The notes under the pieces are model-generated. The model worked only from the letters and a program-made list of their open reading frames with translations, ran no database searches and had not been told where the DNA came from. Positions 9,241 through 20,400 of a stretch of 30,268 bases of DNA are shown in pieces. The stretch is taken from the NCBI GenBank assembly GCA_031835245.1, contig JAVKOQ010000524.1:1-30268 (forward strand). The letters run 5' to 3'. Origin of the DNA: Balamuthia mandrillaris. Its lineage: Eukaryota; Discosea; Longamoebia; Balamuthiidae. Every line of letters begins with the position of its first letter. Position 1 is the stretch's first letter. The translations under genes were made by a program, and so were the position numbers.

Positions 9241-10340
9241 ATGGAAGGAAGAACACAGAGGGATAGGGAGAGGCGCAGCATAGAACAGGCTTTGCCCTCC
9301 GAAGTCTGTCTCAAGGTCTTCGTCCTCACCACCGTCTTTTCTCTCCCTCTCTCTCTTCTTTTGGCAACGTGAGAGCTGATTTTTTTAGAAAAGATTGTGT
9401 TGTTATTGGAAGATGCGAGGGATGTGTGCGCCTTGAGCGCGGCTTCTTCTTACTTTTACGGCCTCGTGAATACTACCACCGTGTGGAAGAGCCTCTGCGC
9501 CAGAATGTTCGACGTGAGGGAGCTGCCCTCCCCGCTTCCCGCTGGCTGCAAGGAAGAAAGTGATCACCAACGCTTCCTCCAAATGTTGGACCAAGAAAAA
9601 GAAAGAGAGCAAGGCGAAGGCAACAAAGCAACAGCAAAAGAAACAAAGGCTTCTTCTTCTCCCCCTTCCTCGCGTGAAGAAGCTCAGCGTTGGAAATCGC
9701 TACTGCTGCGTCTTCTCCACCAAGAAACCCGATGGAGCGGCAAGTGCACGCAGTACCCCACCCACCACGCCTACCCCATGTATCTCTGGATAGACCGCAG
9801 CCAGATCTTTCACCACAGCCAAGGCCTCGTTGTGGGCAACCGCTACCAGTCCTACGAGGGTAAGGTACGCCGTGGCAATCCCAACATTCATGAATGGACG
9901 ATGTATGTAGTCGGCATAGATGGCAGCGATCCTTCTCACCTGGTAGAGAGGGTAACGTTCAGGCTGCACCCTACGTTGCCACAGTCGAACGTGATAAAGG
10001 TGAGGCTGCCGCCATTCCAAGCAACGAGGAGAGCGTGGGACACCTTGAGATTGGCGTGAAGATCTATTTCAAGAAGGAGGCGGGCATGAGGGACAGGGTA
10101 CTGAAGGTGAAGCACATGCTAGTCTTTCAACCGGGCGGCTCCCATAGTACGTATCCAATTGAAGCAGGAGAGGAGGTTGTGAGAGAGGGCGAGAAGGTGC
10201 TCAGGACCATGAGGACTTTTGGTCGCATGCATTGGTCCTACTTTTCCCGTACGTCTTTCACTCGTTAGCAATTGCCTCCTCTTCTGTTGGGTCATCTTTT
10301 TTTTTCTCTCTCTCTCTCTACTAAGCGTATCTCTCCACCC

Positions 10341-10395
<55 letters not shown>

Positions 10396-11464
10396 ATGAA
10401 CAGCTGGTAACGATGTAAAAATAGAGAACAGCATTACAGCGTTTGCTGGACAAATGACCTACCGTCAAGGCTGCCGAGCTGCCATTGAAAACGATGACGT
10501 TAGTCGACAACGCAAACAACTGCCGCTCGTCCTGACCGAAACTCAGTACATTGCGAAAGGGAGAGGCAGAGTCAGCTTGCCAACACCCTACTCAACCATG
10601 CTTGTGGGCAACAACTGCATGTTGGGCGTCTACGATCCGTCTCCTTATGACGACATTAGCACCTTTTACGTGGTCATGAGAGAGGTGTCGCGCCAACCTC
10701 CGCTTTTGTTGCTGAAGCTAGTTTATCCTCTGCTCTACGATGGAGCGGTGGGATTGCGGCTTGCTCCTCGTAATCCGAGATACTATCAAAAGAAGCAGAC
10801 GAAGACCAAACGGCAGAAGCACAAAAAGCGCAAGAATGAGGAGCATCAGGCCCCGGAAGATGACAAAGGTGAAAACGAACACATGGAAACAATGGAAGAA
10901 GAGGAAGGGATCGTTTTGGAATGGCGAGGATGTACCACGATGGCTGCAGAACTAATGCCCTTCAGCTTAACGCTCACAAGGCTCATCCCCAACAACAACA
11001 GCAAAAACGAAAACGACCCAGAACAACAAACATTGCGTAACGTCTTATCCACGATCCCTCCCATCATGCGGTTCCCTTATGTCTTTGGAGTTGAAGCGGA
11101 AGATTCAGAAGTTTTGGCCTACGTTGAAGCAGAGGCTGAAAGCCAAGACGGGGTGACAAAACTGTGGGGCTTTCTTCGAAAGAGAGGAAGGGATCGGGTG
11201 GTGCAGGAGACGAATGAGGAGATAAGAAGGCTGAATCAACAACAAAAGCAACGCAAACCTCGGGCACAGTTGAAGGAGGATCACTTGGAAGAAGAAGAGT
11301 TGGGGACTTGGATGCTTGTGCTTGTTGCTCCCCAGGATGACGAGGATAAAGGCGGAGACCGACTCCTGGTTGCTGAAGTCCGCGGAAACCAACTGTTTGG
11401 GGTTTGGAATGAAAGGGACTGCTTCGCACTTCACCTGACGACCGCTACCTCTGACAACACGTAA
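9241..11464 (+). CDS. F-box plus YEATS domain protein with a one-base frame break
   Basis: Probable modular adaptor of about 660 residues. Exons: 9241-9315, 9394-10248 and 10404-11464; the 9315/9394 join gives an unbroken F-box but the donor is weak. Residues 17-65 read LPSEVCLKIVLLLEDARDV then LSAASSYFYGLV and VWKSLCARMF, an F-box pattern that would bind Skp1 of an SCF ligase. From about 168 a YEATS fold follows: GLVVGNRY, IHEWTMYVVG, HLVERVTFRLHPTLP, RLPPF, then LEIGVKIYFKKEAG and HMLVF. The last two blocks lie in the -1 frame: the first frame meets TGA at 10057-10059, and homology calls for the switch at the GGG at 10037-10039, as if one G were missing. The His of LHPTLP and a Trp at the usual GW site remain, while the pocket Phe is Leu. 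The last 353 residues show no domain I recognise. AATAAA lies at 11480-11485. Confidence 0.72.
10341..10393. repeat. (TC)n microsatellite in F-box/YEATS intron 2
   Basis: The longest dinucleotide run of the window, over 20 units with one interruption near its start. It lies in the intron 10249-10403, ten bases upstream of the acceptor. Confidence 0.95.
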
Positions 11465-12005
11465 CAGAACAACTGCAAAAATAAAGGCGAGTTGAAGTTC
11501 TTCAACCAGCTCGTTCCGGAACTTGTCGCTTCCGACGAAACCAGCAGAAGAAGAGCCAACAACAACACCGCCAATTAAAATTAAAAAACAACAAAAAGCA
11601 ATGTGCCTGCCCCTGAGTCGAACCCGTGCATTGTATTAGGCTGAGAAGAATTTGGTGCAGCTGAAAAAAGGGAAGTCAGTGTCGACATGACGGCCAAACC
11701 GTGGTGTTGCAATATCATGACGACGCATGAACCGGCTGGGAAATTTCGTAGAAATGACCAACAGAGGAGCAGGGCTGTTGCACCGCTGTTTTCACCCGTC
11801 ATTTCTACCCTCTTTCTCTCTTTCTTCCCCCCCTTTTTGTTTTTAGGGGAAGACTGAGCCAAGGGCCTTGATAGACCAAGACAAAGGAGTCTTTTGCAGG
11901 CTGTCGGTTCTTCTTCTTCTGCTTCTGAAAACGTTGGTTCTCAGTCACAACAACAACAAAACAAACATCTAGTATTAAGCTTGGATAACACACGAAACAA
12001 AAAAA
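11465..12005. other. Spacer between F-box/YEATS gene and PELO
   Basis: This 541-base same-strand spacer holds the upstream gene's AATAAA (11480-11485), then mixed-composition sequence with CAA/AAC-rich patches up to the Pelota start. No reading frame shows a domain. A minus-strand B-box-like sequence at 11615-11626 was considered for a tRNA and rejected. The stretch probably contains the Pelota promoter. Confidence 0.5.
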
Positions 12006-12336
12006 ATGCGATTATTGGGAAAAGATTTGGAGAAAGATGGAGGAGGTTCCATCTCTTTGCGGCCGGAGACGCTGGAGGACATGTGGCACGCTTACAACCT
12101 CATCTCGGAGGGCGATCTGGTGCGAGCGACCACCGTGCGGCGCGTGCAGGAGCGGACCACCACCGGCACCTCCAAGAGCGAGCGAGTGAGGATGACCCTC
12201 ACTATTCAGGTGGAGAAGATCGAGTTTGATCCCGACAGCGGAGTGCTACGACTCAACGGCACCAACCGCTCCGAAAACGAGTATGTTCGCGTATGTATTT
12301 CTCTCTCTTTACTGCTTCCCTTCCCTTCTCTGTGAG

Positions 12337-12380
<44 letters not shown>

Positions 12381-13780
12381 CTCCGTCTCTCACTCTCTCC
12401 GTCTTGTCTCATCTCTTGTTGCTGCTTATTCTTCTTCTTGCTTCTGCCTTTGTGTTTTACTCGCTTCATTCTGTTCTTGTTAACGGGTTGTGCTATTCTT
12501 CCCTTTTCATTTCAGATGGGAGCATACCACACGCTGGACTTGGAGATGAACCGCAAGTTCATCCTGACAAAGCGGTATTGGGACTCGGTGGCGCTGGAGC
12601 GGATAGACATTGCCTGCGATCCCACCAAGTACGCCGACCTTGCCGCCATCATCATGACGGAGGGCCTCGCCACCGTTTGCTTGATCAACAGCAGCATGAC
12701 CATCGTGCGCGCTCGCGTGGAGGCTGCCATTCCGAGGAAACGACGCGGCTCCTCTGCTGAACACGACAAGGTTCTTGTTTTCCTCTGCTTGCTTTATTCT
12801 CGTTCTTTATATATCATTCTGCTTTTTCTTTCTATTTTGCTCTCCTTTCTCCTTTCTCCTTTCTTTGTTCTCGTTTCTCCTTTCTTTTTTTTCACAAAGT
12901 CGTATTTCTTCTCATCATCTCGTCACTGCATCCATGAACACACCCAACAGGGTCTCAAAAAGTTCTTTGAGGCAACCATGCAAGCCATCCTTCGGCACAT
13001 CAACTTTGACGTCGTGAAGTGCGTCATCATCGCCAGCCCCGGCTTTGTCAAGGACCAGTTCAACGAGTACATGAACGGCGAGGCCATCAAGCGCGAGCTC
13101 AAGGTGCTCATGGAGAACAAGGACAAGTTCGTGTTGGCCCACTCGACCTCGGGGCACAAGCACGCTCTGAGGGAGATCCTCACCGACCCTCTCATGCAGT
13201 CCAAGCTGGAGGACACCAAAGCGGCGGGAGAGGTGAGGGTCTTGGCGCAGTTTTATGAGATGATGAAGATAGACCCGGACAGAGCGTTTTATGGCCTGTC
13301 GGATGTGGTGCTGGCTCAGGATCGTTTGGCCATTGAGACGTTGTTGCTAACGGATGAGTTGTTCCGGTTCGTTTTTTCCATTCCTTCTTTCTTTCGTTCA
13401 GTCTTTTTCTTAACTTGTTTTTGTTTTGTTCGCCTCTCTTCCTTCTTTGAACAAAAATAAAGGGCATCGGACATAGCGACGAGGAAAAAGTATGTGAACT
13501 TGGTGGAGTCGGTGAAAGCATTGGGCGGCAACGTCCAGATCTTTTCCACTTTGCATGTTTCTGGTGAACGTACGTTTGTTTCACTTTTCTTTTCTTTTCT
13601 TTTGTTTGACAAAATAGTTTGAATGAATGTACAGAGTTGAAGCAATTGGGAGGAATAGCTGCCATTTTACGTTTTCCACTGCCGGATGTGGCCGGCATGG
13701 AGGATGAAGGGGATGAAGACGAAGAGGACGAAGAAGAGGAGGACGAGGAAGGAGAAAAGGTGAAAGAAGTGGAGCTGTAA
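12006..13780 (+). CDS. PELO: Pelota/Dom34 ribosome rescue factor
   Basis: Paralogue of eRF1 that, with Hbs1, enters the empty A site of stalled ribosomes and promotes subunit splitting with ABCE1 (no-go and non-stop decay). Exons: 12006-12290, 12516-12770, 12951-13366, 13463-13569 and 13635-13780; 402 residues, the usual length. The N-terminal Sm-like domain reads [20 protein letters not shown] and [10 protein letters not shown], followed by [13 protein letters not shown] and [10 protein letters not shown]. The central domain contains [14 protein letters not shown] and IPRKRRG, which replaces the GGQ of eRF1, then [17 protein letters not shown]. The C-terminal domain has [43 protein letters not shown] and [11 protein letters not shown], ending in an acidic tail. 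All expected blocks are present. It converges with MIS12, with 175 bases between stops; an AATAAA lies at 13913-13918. Confidence 0.96.
12339..12378. repeat. (TC)n microsatellite in PELO intron 1
   Basis: Pure run of about 20 units in the intron 12291-12515, polypyrimidine on the sense strand. Confidence 0.95.
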
Positions 13781-13955
13781 CTCGCTCATTTTTTTGTCAG
13801 TTCTGTTTTTGTACAGTTTTGTTCGGGTGATATAATTCATCTGTTATATCATTCGCAGCCGCTGCGGAATGAAAAAGGGAAAGAAAAAAGTTAACAAACA
13901 AAAAAGAAGACGAATAAAGGAGAACCAAGAAAGAATGAAGAAAGAAGAAACCTGT

Positions 13956-15142
13956 CTAAGAGAGATAATCTCGAACGTGAGAGAGAGATTGATCCCCGGT
14001 GGTTGTGGCGTGAGTGTCGGTCTTGTGCCGTTTGTGTTTGGAAGCGATGGCCATGCTGCTAGCTTCGTCTTCCTCCTCGGCGTGGATGTGAAGAGTTGGC
14101 GTGGAGAGGTCCAATTCTTCCACTTGTTCAACCAGTGGAACCAGGTTGTTTCTTCTTTGAATTGCTTCGTGTAATGTTTCTTTAAACTCTGTTGTGTTGT
14201 CAAACAGGGAGAACAGAGAAGATGAGTGAAGTTGAAAGAGAACGATTGATAAAATTTTCAAGAGAATACGAGAAGCTAAGAGAGGGAGGGAGGCAGGGAG
14301 GTAGAGAGAGGGAGGGAGGGAGGAGGGAGAGAGAGAGAGAGGTCAAGGAACCTTCAGGTTTGCAGTTGGCAGGCAACATGTGTTCCAAAAATGTGGCGTG
14401 CTGCTCTGCCTCTCGTTCCTCCTTAGCAAGGATGGCTTTTTGCTTCTTCAAGAGTTGATTCATAGCGTGAGTTTGCAGTATCCGTTTTTGCAGTTCCTCC
14501 AGCTCTGCATCGAGTTGTTGTTCCGTTTGTGTTGGTTGTGGTCCCTCCAACACTGCCATTACCTCTTCAGGCTTTTTGTTTATTGTCAAACCAAACAAAA
14601 ACATTAGAAAGAGGAAAGATTAAAGAGAGAGAGAAAAAAAAAAAACAGAAGGAGATCACCAATGGCACGCCCTGGTGTTGCAGTTGTTGGGTTTGTTGTT
14701 GTTGCTGTGGCGGTACCACAAAGATGTTACGCAGCACGTATAACTCCCACCGATCAAAGTTCTTGTCACAAGACTGTGTGAAAATGGGCAAAACTTTTTC
14801 GAAGGCCTTTTTGATGAAGGAAGAGATTAGAAGAACATTTCAATCGTAAAGCCCGAAGCCGATGCTAACCTGAGAAATTGTCAATTCATGGGAGGGTCCC
14901 AACACGCTTAGCAACCCTCTCTCCAGCGCATCGAGCACATCTCCAGTGTACGTATTGACCGCGTTCAGAATGTCATCCACCACTTCCAACGGGCTGTAGC
15001 CGAAAAACTCGATCTCGCGCGCGTAGAGCTCCCTCTGTGCGGCGGCATCGCCGATGGTGGCCTTCTGTTTCTCCTCTCGCCGCTGCTGGCTCGCCTCGGA
15101 GATGCTCTGCCTGCGTTTGCTTTTGTTGTTGCTGCTACTCAT
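13956..15142 (-). CDS. MIS12: Kinetochore protein MIS12
   Basis: Subunit of the Mis12 complex, which joins centromeric chromatin to the Ndc80 microtubule coupler. Exons on the minus strand: 15142-14870, 14806-14660, 14571-14352 and 14188-13956; 290 residues with all phases consistent. After a basic N-terminus the diagnostic block is EIEFFGYSPLEVVDDILNAV, then a helix with GDVLDALERGLL. Exon 2 gives AFEKVLPIFTQSCDKNFDRW and ELYVLRNIFVVP, the DKNFD-ELYxLRNxF signature of Mis12. A Gln-rich insert follows (about 125-137), then a coiled coil (TEQQLDAELEELQKRIL to about 210) and a last helix with LVEQVEELDL before a disordered tail. Intron 3 holds a CT/CCT-rich tract on the sense strand. The start faces that of the Csm1-like gene 438 bases away. 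Confidence 0.88.
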
Positions 15143-15580
15143 TTCTTTATCAGCTGTTTAATCTTTCTTTCTTTCTTGCACTCTTTCTTTTGTTGGGCAT
15201 GAAGATGGGCAACAAAGAACGACTGGTCGCAGCGGACGACTGTCCATCAGGGGAACCAGGGCGATAAGTGGACAAGAAATGCCCTTCCCAGTAGCCCAAG
15301 GATGGGGCTTCCCGCCAAAATTTTGATTGAGGGGTACCACCCGGCTTTCCCGCCATTTTTTTTGTTTCGGAACGTATTCAGTTTTCTTTTTTCCATTGTC
15401 GGCTGTTCGTTAGCGGTTGGCAGGGGAGAGTAGATTAGAAGCGTAAGAAGCAGGCAGGACCTTCTTCTTCTTCTTTGTTGTTGTTGTTGTTGGTTTGGTT
15501 CCAGCCGAGGGAGGCATCCAGCAAACACCAGTGTTTGCTCGTGTGTATTTTGCAGCAATTTTTTTTAAAAAAAGAGAAGC
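15143..15580. promoter_or_regulatory. Bidirectional spacer between MIS12 and CSM1-like genes
   Basis: Only 438 bases separate the two divergent start codons. The spacer has TTTC repeats next to MIS12, a GC-richer middle, and a TTC/TTG tract near 15462-15492 before the Csm1-like start. It should hold both 5' ends. No core element can be named from sequence alone. Confidence 0.55.
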
Positions 15581-16648
15581 ATGGCGGCTCGTCGAAGCAA
15601 GAGAGCAACGAAGCAGGTGGACTACAAGTCCCAGCTTTATACCATCACCAACATCCCGGAGACAGAGGTCTCCAAACTCGATGACTCCTTCAACGAAGTA
15701 AATATTGGGGGCCCCCACTTTTGTTCCGCTTTGAAAGCGTTCTTTCGCCCAGATGTTAACCGACGCATAACAAAGGATGAAGCTGTGAAGGCAACGGCCG
15801 TTGGAACTAACCAACGGAAGCGCAGAGGAAGATCCTCCGCTACAAGTGCCACAACCCCCGACTCTGTTGCGCCGTCTTCTTCTCGAGGCCAGAGAGCCAC
15901 CAAGAAACGCAAGACGTCCACTACCACGACAAAGGCCAAGCCTGGAACTTCTCACGAGGAGAGCAGCGCCTCTGAGGCTGAGTACGAGTCGGATGTTCCT
16001 GAAGAAGAGGAAGAGGCGGTCCTCGAAGAAGAGGAAGAGGAGGAGAGATTCTCTCCTATTAAACCACCAACCACGAAGAAGGCAGCCACCACAACAAGGA
16101 ACACTAACAAAAAGAAGGCTACCGCACAAAAGGCACCCAGTTTGGATGCCTCTCTTGCATCCCAGAACAACAACAACAAGGCTGCGTCCAACAAGAACAG
16201 CAAAGGCAAGAAGCAAACGGTTTCGGATGCTTCGTCCTCTCTGTCTAACGGCAGCAGAGACTCTGCTTCATCGTTGCTGGATACTTTGAACAGCAAAATA
16301 CCGGCTGACTTATTTGCTAGCTCCGACAATGAAGAACTAGAAGAGGAGAAAGGACAAAAGAAGAAGACGTCCAAAGCATCACCTTCTGGAGGCTCTTTGG
16401 AACAGCCTTCCAAGGTCTCTCTCTCTCTCTCTCTCTCTCTTGCCCTCTCGCCCTCTCCTCTCCACCTTTCTTCTTGTCTTTTCTATCCCATTCTTTCTCT
16501 ACTATGGACAACTCTTACATATCCTATAGGAAGAGTATGATAGACTGTTGCGGAGCTACCAAAAGCTCAAAGCGCTTCGAACCACGAAACAAGAGGAATT
16601 GTACAAACAACATCAACAAAACTCCAAAAAGAGAGAAGAAGGTTTGTT

Positions 16649-16682
<34 letters not shown>

Positions 16683-16946
16683 TATCTTTCTCACAATCAT
16701 TGTAAACCAGAGTTACAAAAGATAATTGAACAATTGAAGAAACAAAGAGAAAACGTAGATACCGATAAACAGAAACTGATGGACAAGGTTCAATCGTTGG
16801 AGACACAACTGACTGAATCAAAACAAGAGCTCACGCGAGCTGTTGCATTTTACGAGTTTATGACTCAGATGCAAGTAACCCCCACCGCAGATAACGTCTT
16901 CAACTGCACTGCCAAATCCTCCCACCGAGGTAGCCTTCTCTCCTCG

Positions 16947-16985
<39 letters not shown>

Positions 16986-17283
16986 CTCTCTCGCTTTTGG
17001 ATGGCCTTATGAGTGCTCAGAGTTGCTCTCCTCATTCTTCTTCATCCCACATCAATGTCTTCTAACCATTCTTTATCTTCTTTTACGTTTAGAACTGGAA
17101 TGTAAGTTGACAATTGGAGAAGAGCACGTTGAATATGAACCGATCAAATTGAACGCAAAGGAGAACATTCCAGACTACCTCAAAACGGAAATCTATTTTG
17201 CCGCCGACGAGACACCCATCTTCACTGCCAAGTTACTTTCATGGATGTTCCGCAAAGACCCAACAACTGCAAACTCTTCTTAA
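15581..17283 (+). CDS. Monopolin-type Csm1/Pcs1 kinetochore protein
   Basis: Homologue of the Csm1/Pcs1 family, V-shaped coiled-coil dimers that crosslink kinetochore parts in yeasts. Exons: 15581-16414, 16530-16641, 16711-16929 and 17093-17283; 451 residues. The first ~278 residues are disordered: a basic start (ARRSKRATKQ), Lys/Ser/Thr-rich stretches and a long Glu run near 140-160. Residues ~280-365 form a coiled coil (EEYDRLLRSYQKLKALR, then KLMDKVQSLETQLTESKQEL). The C-terminal globular RWD-like domain reads YEFMTQMQVTP, ELECKLTIGEEHVEYEPIKL, IPDYLKTEIYF and FTAKLLSWMFRK, matching the Csm1 C-terminal domain (EYEP, PxYL, EI-F). Three introns contain CT runs. An AATAAA lies at 17355-17360. 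Assignment rests on the C-terminal block; Spc24/25-type proteins are the main alternative and fit less well. Confidence 0.78.
16416..16440. repeat. (TC)n in CSM1-like intron 1
   Basis: Pure run directly at the donor side of intron 16415-16529; polypyrimidine on the sense strand. Confidence 0.9.
16651..16679. repeat. (TC)n in CSM1-like intron 2
   Basis: Pure run of about 14 units in the 69-base intron 16642-16710, filling almost half of it. Confidence 0.95.
16951..16982. repeat. (TC)n in CSM1-like intron 3
   Basis: Pure run of about 16 units in the intron 16930-17092; polypyrimidine on the sense strand. Confidence 0.95.
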
Positions 17284-17354
17284 GACCTTAACTTGTTCCA
17301 AGTTTATTCTCTCTTTTAAGTTGTTAAAACACACAAAAAAAGACGTTTCTTGTT

Positions 17355-17360
17355 AATAAA
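17355..17360 (+). terminator. Polyadenylation signal of CSM1-like gene
   Basis: AATAAA 72 bases after the Csm1-like stop, inside the 151-base gap to the stop of the convergent ArfGAP gene. The two 3' untranslated regions must nearly touch or overlap. Confidence 0.5.
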
Positions 17361-17434
17361 CACTTTATAGGATTGTCCCATATATCACATCCAGAGGAGA
17401 CGGACCTATGCCACGAGAGCAATTTTGCTCTCCT

Positions 17435-20400
17435 TCAACCCGAATCTTCAGGAGGCTGTTGTTCCATGGGCTCTTCTCTTCTCCGTTCTGCTCCTAACAT
17501 CGGTTCTTCTCCGTTTGCAGTTGGTCTTCTTCCTTCTCCTTCTCCGGAAGAGGTACCTCCTCCTTCGTTGTTTTTGATTTCTTTACTCCGTCTCCATGCG
17601 AGTTTGCTGCTGATGGTCGGTTTGGAAGACGAGGAAGCAGGAGGAGAAGAGGTGACTATCTTTGCGTGGACTTCACTCGGTTGAGACACCGTTCGACGAA
17701 GTTGAAGAGGACTGTTTCCAAGTTCAGGACCAACAAGAACGTGATGAAGAGCGGTGGCGGTGGCAGAAGTTGGAGCTAAACTCTTTCTTTTTGAACTATC
17801 ACTCTTATCTTTTTCTCCTTTCCGTTTGGTTCGTTTCTCTTTCTTCTTGTGGTTCTTTGGAGCAGTTGCATCAGAAGGATCAACATCAAACGATAGTGGA
17901 GAAGTATCCAGTTGAAGCAAAGAGGAAGTAAGGTCATGATGTCTGATGCCAGGGAAAGGAGTCGATGTTTCCTTTTCTACCCCTTCACTTCCTCCGCTGC
18001 CTTTCCTCTTTACTTTCTTCTTCTTCTTGTGCTTCTGTTCTTTGCTGGACTCACTGCCGCTGTCTGTTGTCTGGTCCGATGCATCCGTTTCTGCTTTCTT
18101 CTTTGTTTGTTCTTTTGGTTCAAAGGACGGGGTGCGTCGAGGACTCTTCATAATGGATGGAATGGGCGCTTTCTTGGTCCATGTGGCGGGTTTTGTCGCC
18201 CGAGACCATCGAGGAGATGAGTTTTTGTTCCTCTTTGTTGCGGTTGCGGGTGGCAGGGGAAGCGACGGCGAAGCAGAATGAGAACTCTCATTGGAGAAGC
18301 TTTCCTCTCCCTCTTCGTCATGTACTCCTCCTCCAGTCAAAAACTCGTCTTCCGCATCGCTGGTGGATCTTCCATCCAAGACAAGCTCTCCTCTGTTGTT
18401 CACGTAGGCAATGTCCGTGTCAGTATCGCTGTCAATCCCGCCCAGGGCTGAAGTAGGCAGGCTGGCTGAGGCGTCCGTGGAGAGTGAAGAAGAAGGGTGG
18501 TGCAATATGGCATCCCCGCTGTGAACGCGGTGACGGCGAAGACTTTGATGAATGGATATGCCACGTTTTTTGTGGCGACCACCAGAAGGAGAGGACGCTG
18601 GACAGTCCGAAAGAGAGGAGGAAGCTGGTTCCTCTTCCGAAAGAGCTCGAGCTGTTCTCGTTAGACTTTCCATGGTACCAGTGGCTTCGGGGGTTATAAT
18701 GGTAACAGTTGATGAAGGCGTAGAAGAATGGATGTTGTTTAACTCTGACAATGACGACGATGATTCCTCTCCTGGACTTCGTTCTCCAGGACTGCCGCTG
18801 TTGATGCCGTCGCCAGCGGCCATTGCGGCTTGCACATAAGGGCTGATCATGCCTTTCTTCTTTCGCAAGGTCACTCCTTTTATCTTCGAGAGCAGATGAG
18901 GTTTGGTGGAACTTCCTCCACCTCCACTTCCGCTGCCAGAAGAAGGCAAAAGCGAAGGAGAAGACCCAGCAGAGGGAGATGAGACGTTTGATGCTGATGG
19001 AGAAGTGGAGATGGAACTGGATGAAGAAGCAAAGGTCTTGTCGAAAAACAGCTGGGAACCACCGCCCACTCCTGACAAAGAAGCAGCCAACGCAGATCCC
19101 GAAGAAGTAGAAAGAGTTTTGTTCCTCTTTTTTCTCAAGTCCTTTCCCATCCTACTGTTGCTACCGCTGTTCGCGACCCCAAGCTCCAGGAGTCCCTCCG
19201 TTCCAGCGCCAGTGGTGTTGGAACGCCGTTTCATTTCCTCTCCTTGGCTGATCTCTCCCTCGAAGCTCTTCATCAAGGCAGCACAGACTTCTTGCCCATG
19301 AGCCTCCGCCACCTCCGTTGGAGATCGACCCTCTCCGTCCTTGCAAAGCTTTGCTCCTTTATTCCACAGGACTTTAGCGCATTCCACCTGGCCGTACAGA
19401 GCGCAGTAATGAAGAGGGGTTCTGCCTTTGTCATCCTTGGCGTTGATGTCTCCTCCGTTTTGGAGCAGGAGCTCCAGAGCAACAGCAGCTGATGCGCTAT
19501 TTGAGCTGGTAAATGAGTTGTTGGTGTTGTTGTTCTCTCCATCAACCATGTCGTTGTTATAGGATAAGATGGCATGGAGGATGGTGCGATGCTCTTCTTC
19601 CTGGTTGGGCCAGTTGGGATCCGCTCCGGAGGCTATCAGACGCAACACCTCCACGTAGTCCTTTGCTCTCGTTGCGGCCCATAAACGCTGCGGTAAGTGT
19701 TATACTGTGGTTAGAAAGAGTGGAGGACAGCGAAAGGATTAAAGGAAAAACAAAGAGAGTAGAAGAGATTAAAACCTGTCCAAGCTCATCTGCAGTGCCA
19801 CTCGCTTTAACCATGAAAGACTTAGCCACATACTTGGTCTTGATCCATGCTTCCACTGCTTTGTTTTCCCCATCTGGTGTTGCTCGTTTGGTTTGCCATT
19901 CCTCCGGTACTTTTCTTTCCCACAACGTCTCGTTTGCTCTCTTGTTTCCTATAAGTTTCATCACCTGCAACACGAGTAAGAATAATAATGTTTCATATGA
20001 AAGGCCAAAACAAAAGACTGAAGGCAACGAAAGTATAACCTCAATCTGTTGTCTCTCCCACTTATCCAACGCCAAAGACCGCACTTTAGAGACATGCACG
20101 CCCAAGCCCCTGTGAATGCCGGAACACCGCACGCATATAAGGATGCCCATGTTGAGGACGGCCCATTCGGGGTCTTGCTGCTGGCAATCAGCACATGCAT
20201 GGTTGCCCGCCACCTCTCTCAACATGGCAACCAAACCCGAGGCCGATGTGATGTGAGCACCTCCAGTTCCTCCCCCTGTTCGTTTATGGTGAGTGTTGCA
20301 AGCAGATACAAAAAACAAACACAAAACAAGAAAGAGAAACAAGCAAGACAAACCAAAATAGTCGGACTCGTCCTCTCTGCCAGAGTCAGTGAGCTGCAAG

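Noticed and set aside
9369-9563. Alternative frame starting at 9369 just before the F-box exon.
   Set aside because: It lacks the F-box pattern; the frame from 9394 gives a continuous F-box and leads into the YEATS domain.
11605-11640. Possible tRNA on the minus strand (GGTTCGACTC B-box-like sequence).
   Set aside because: The flanking bases do not form a five-pair T stem, and no acceptor stem or A-box lies at the right distance.
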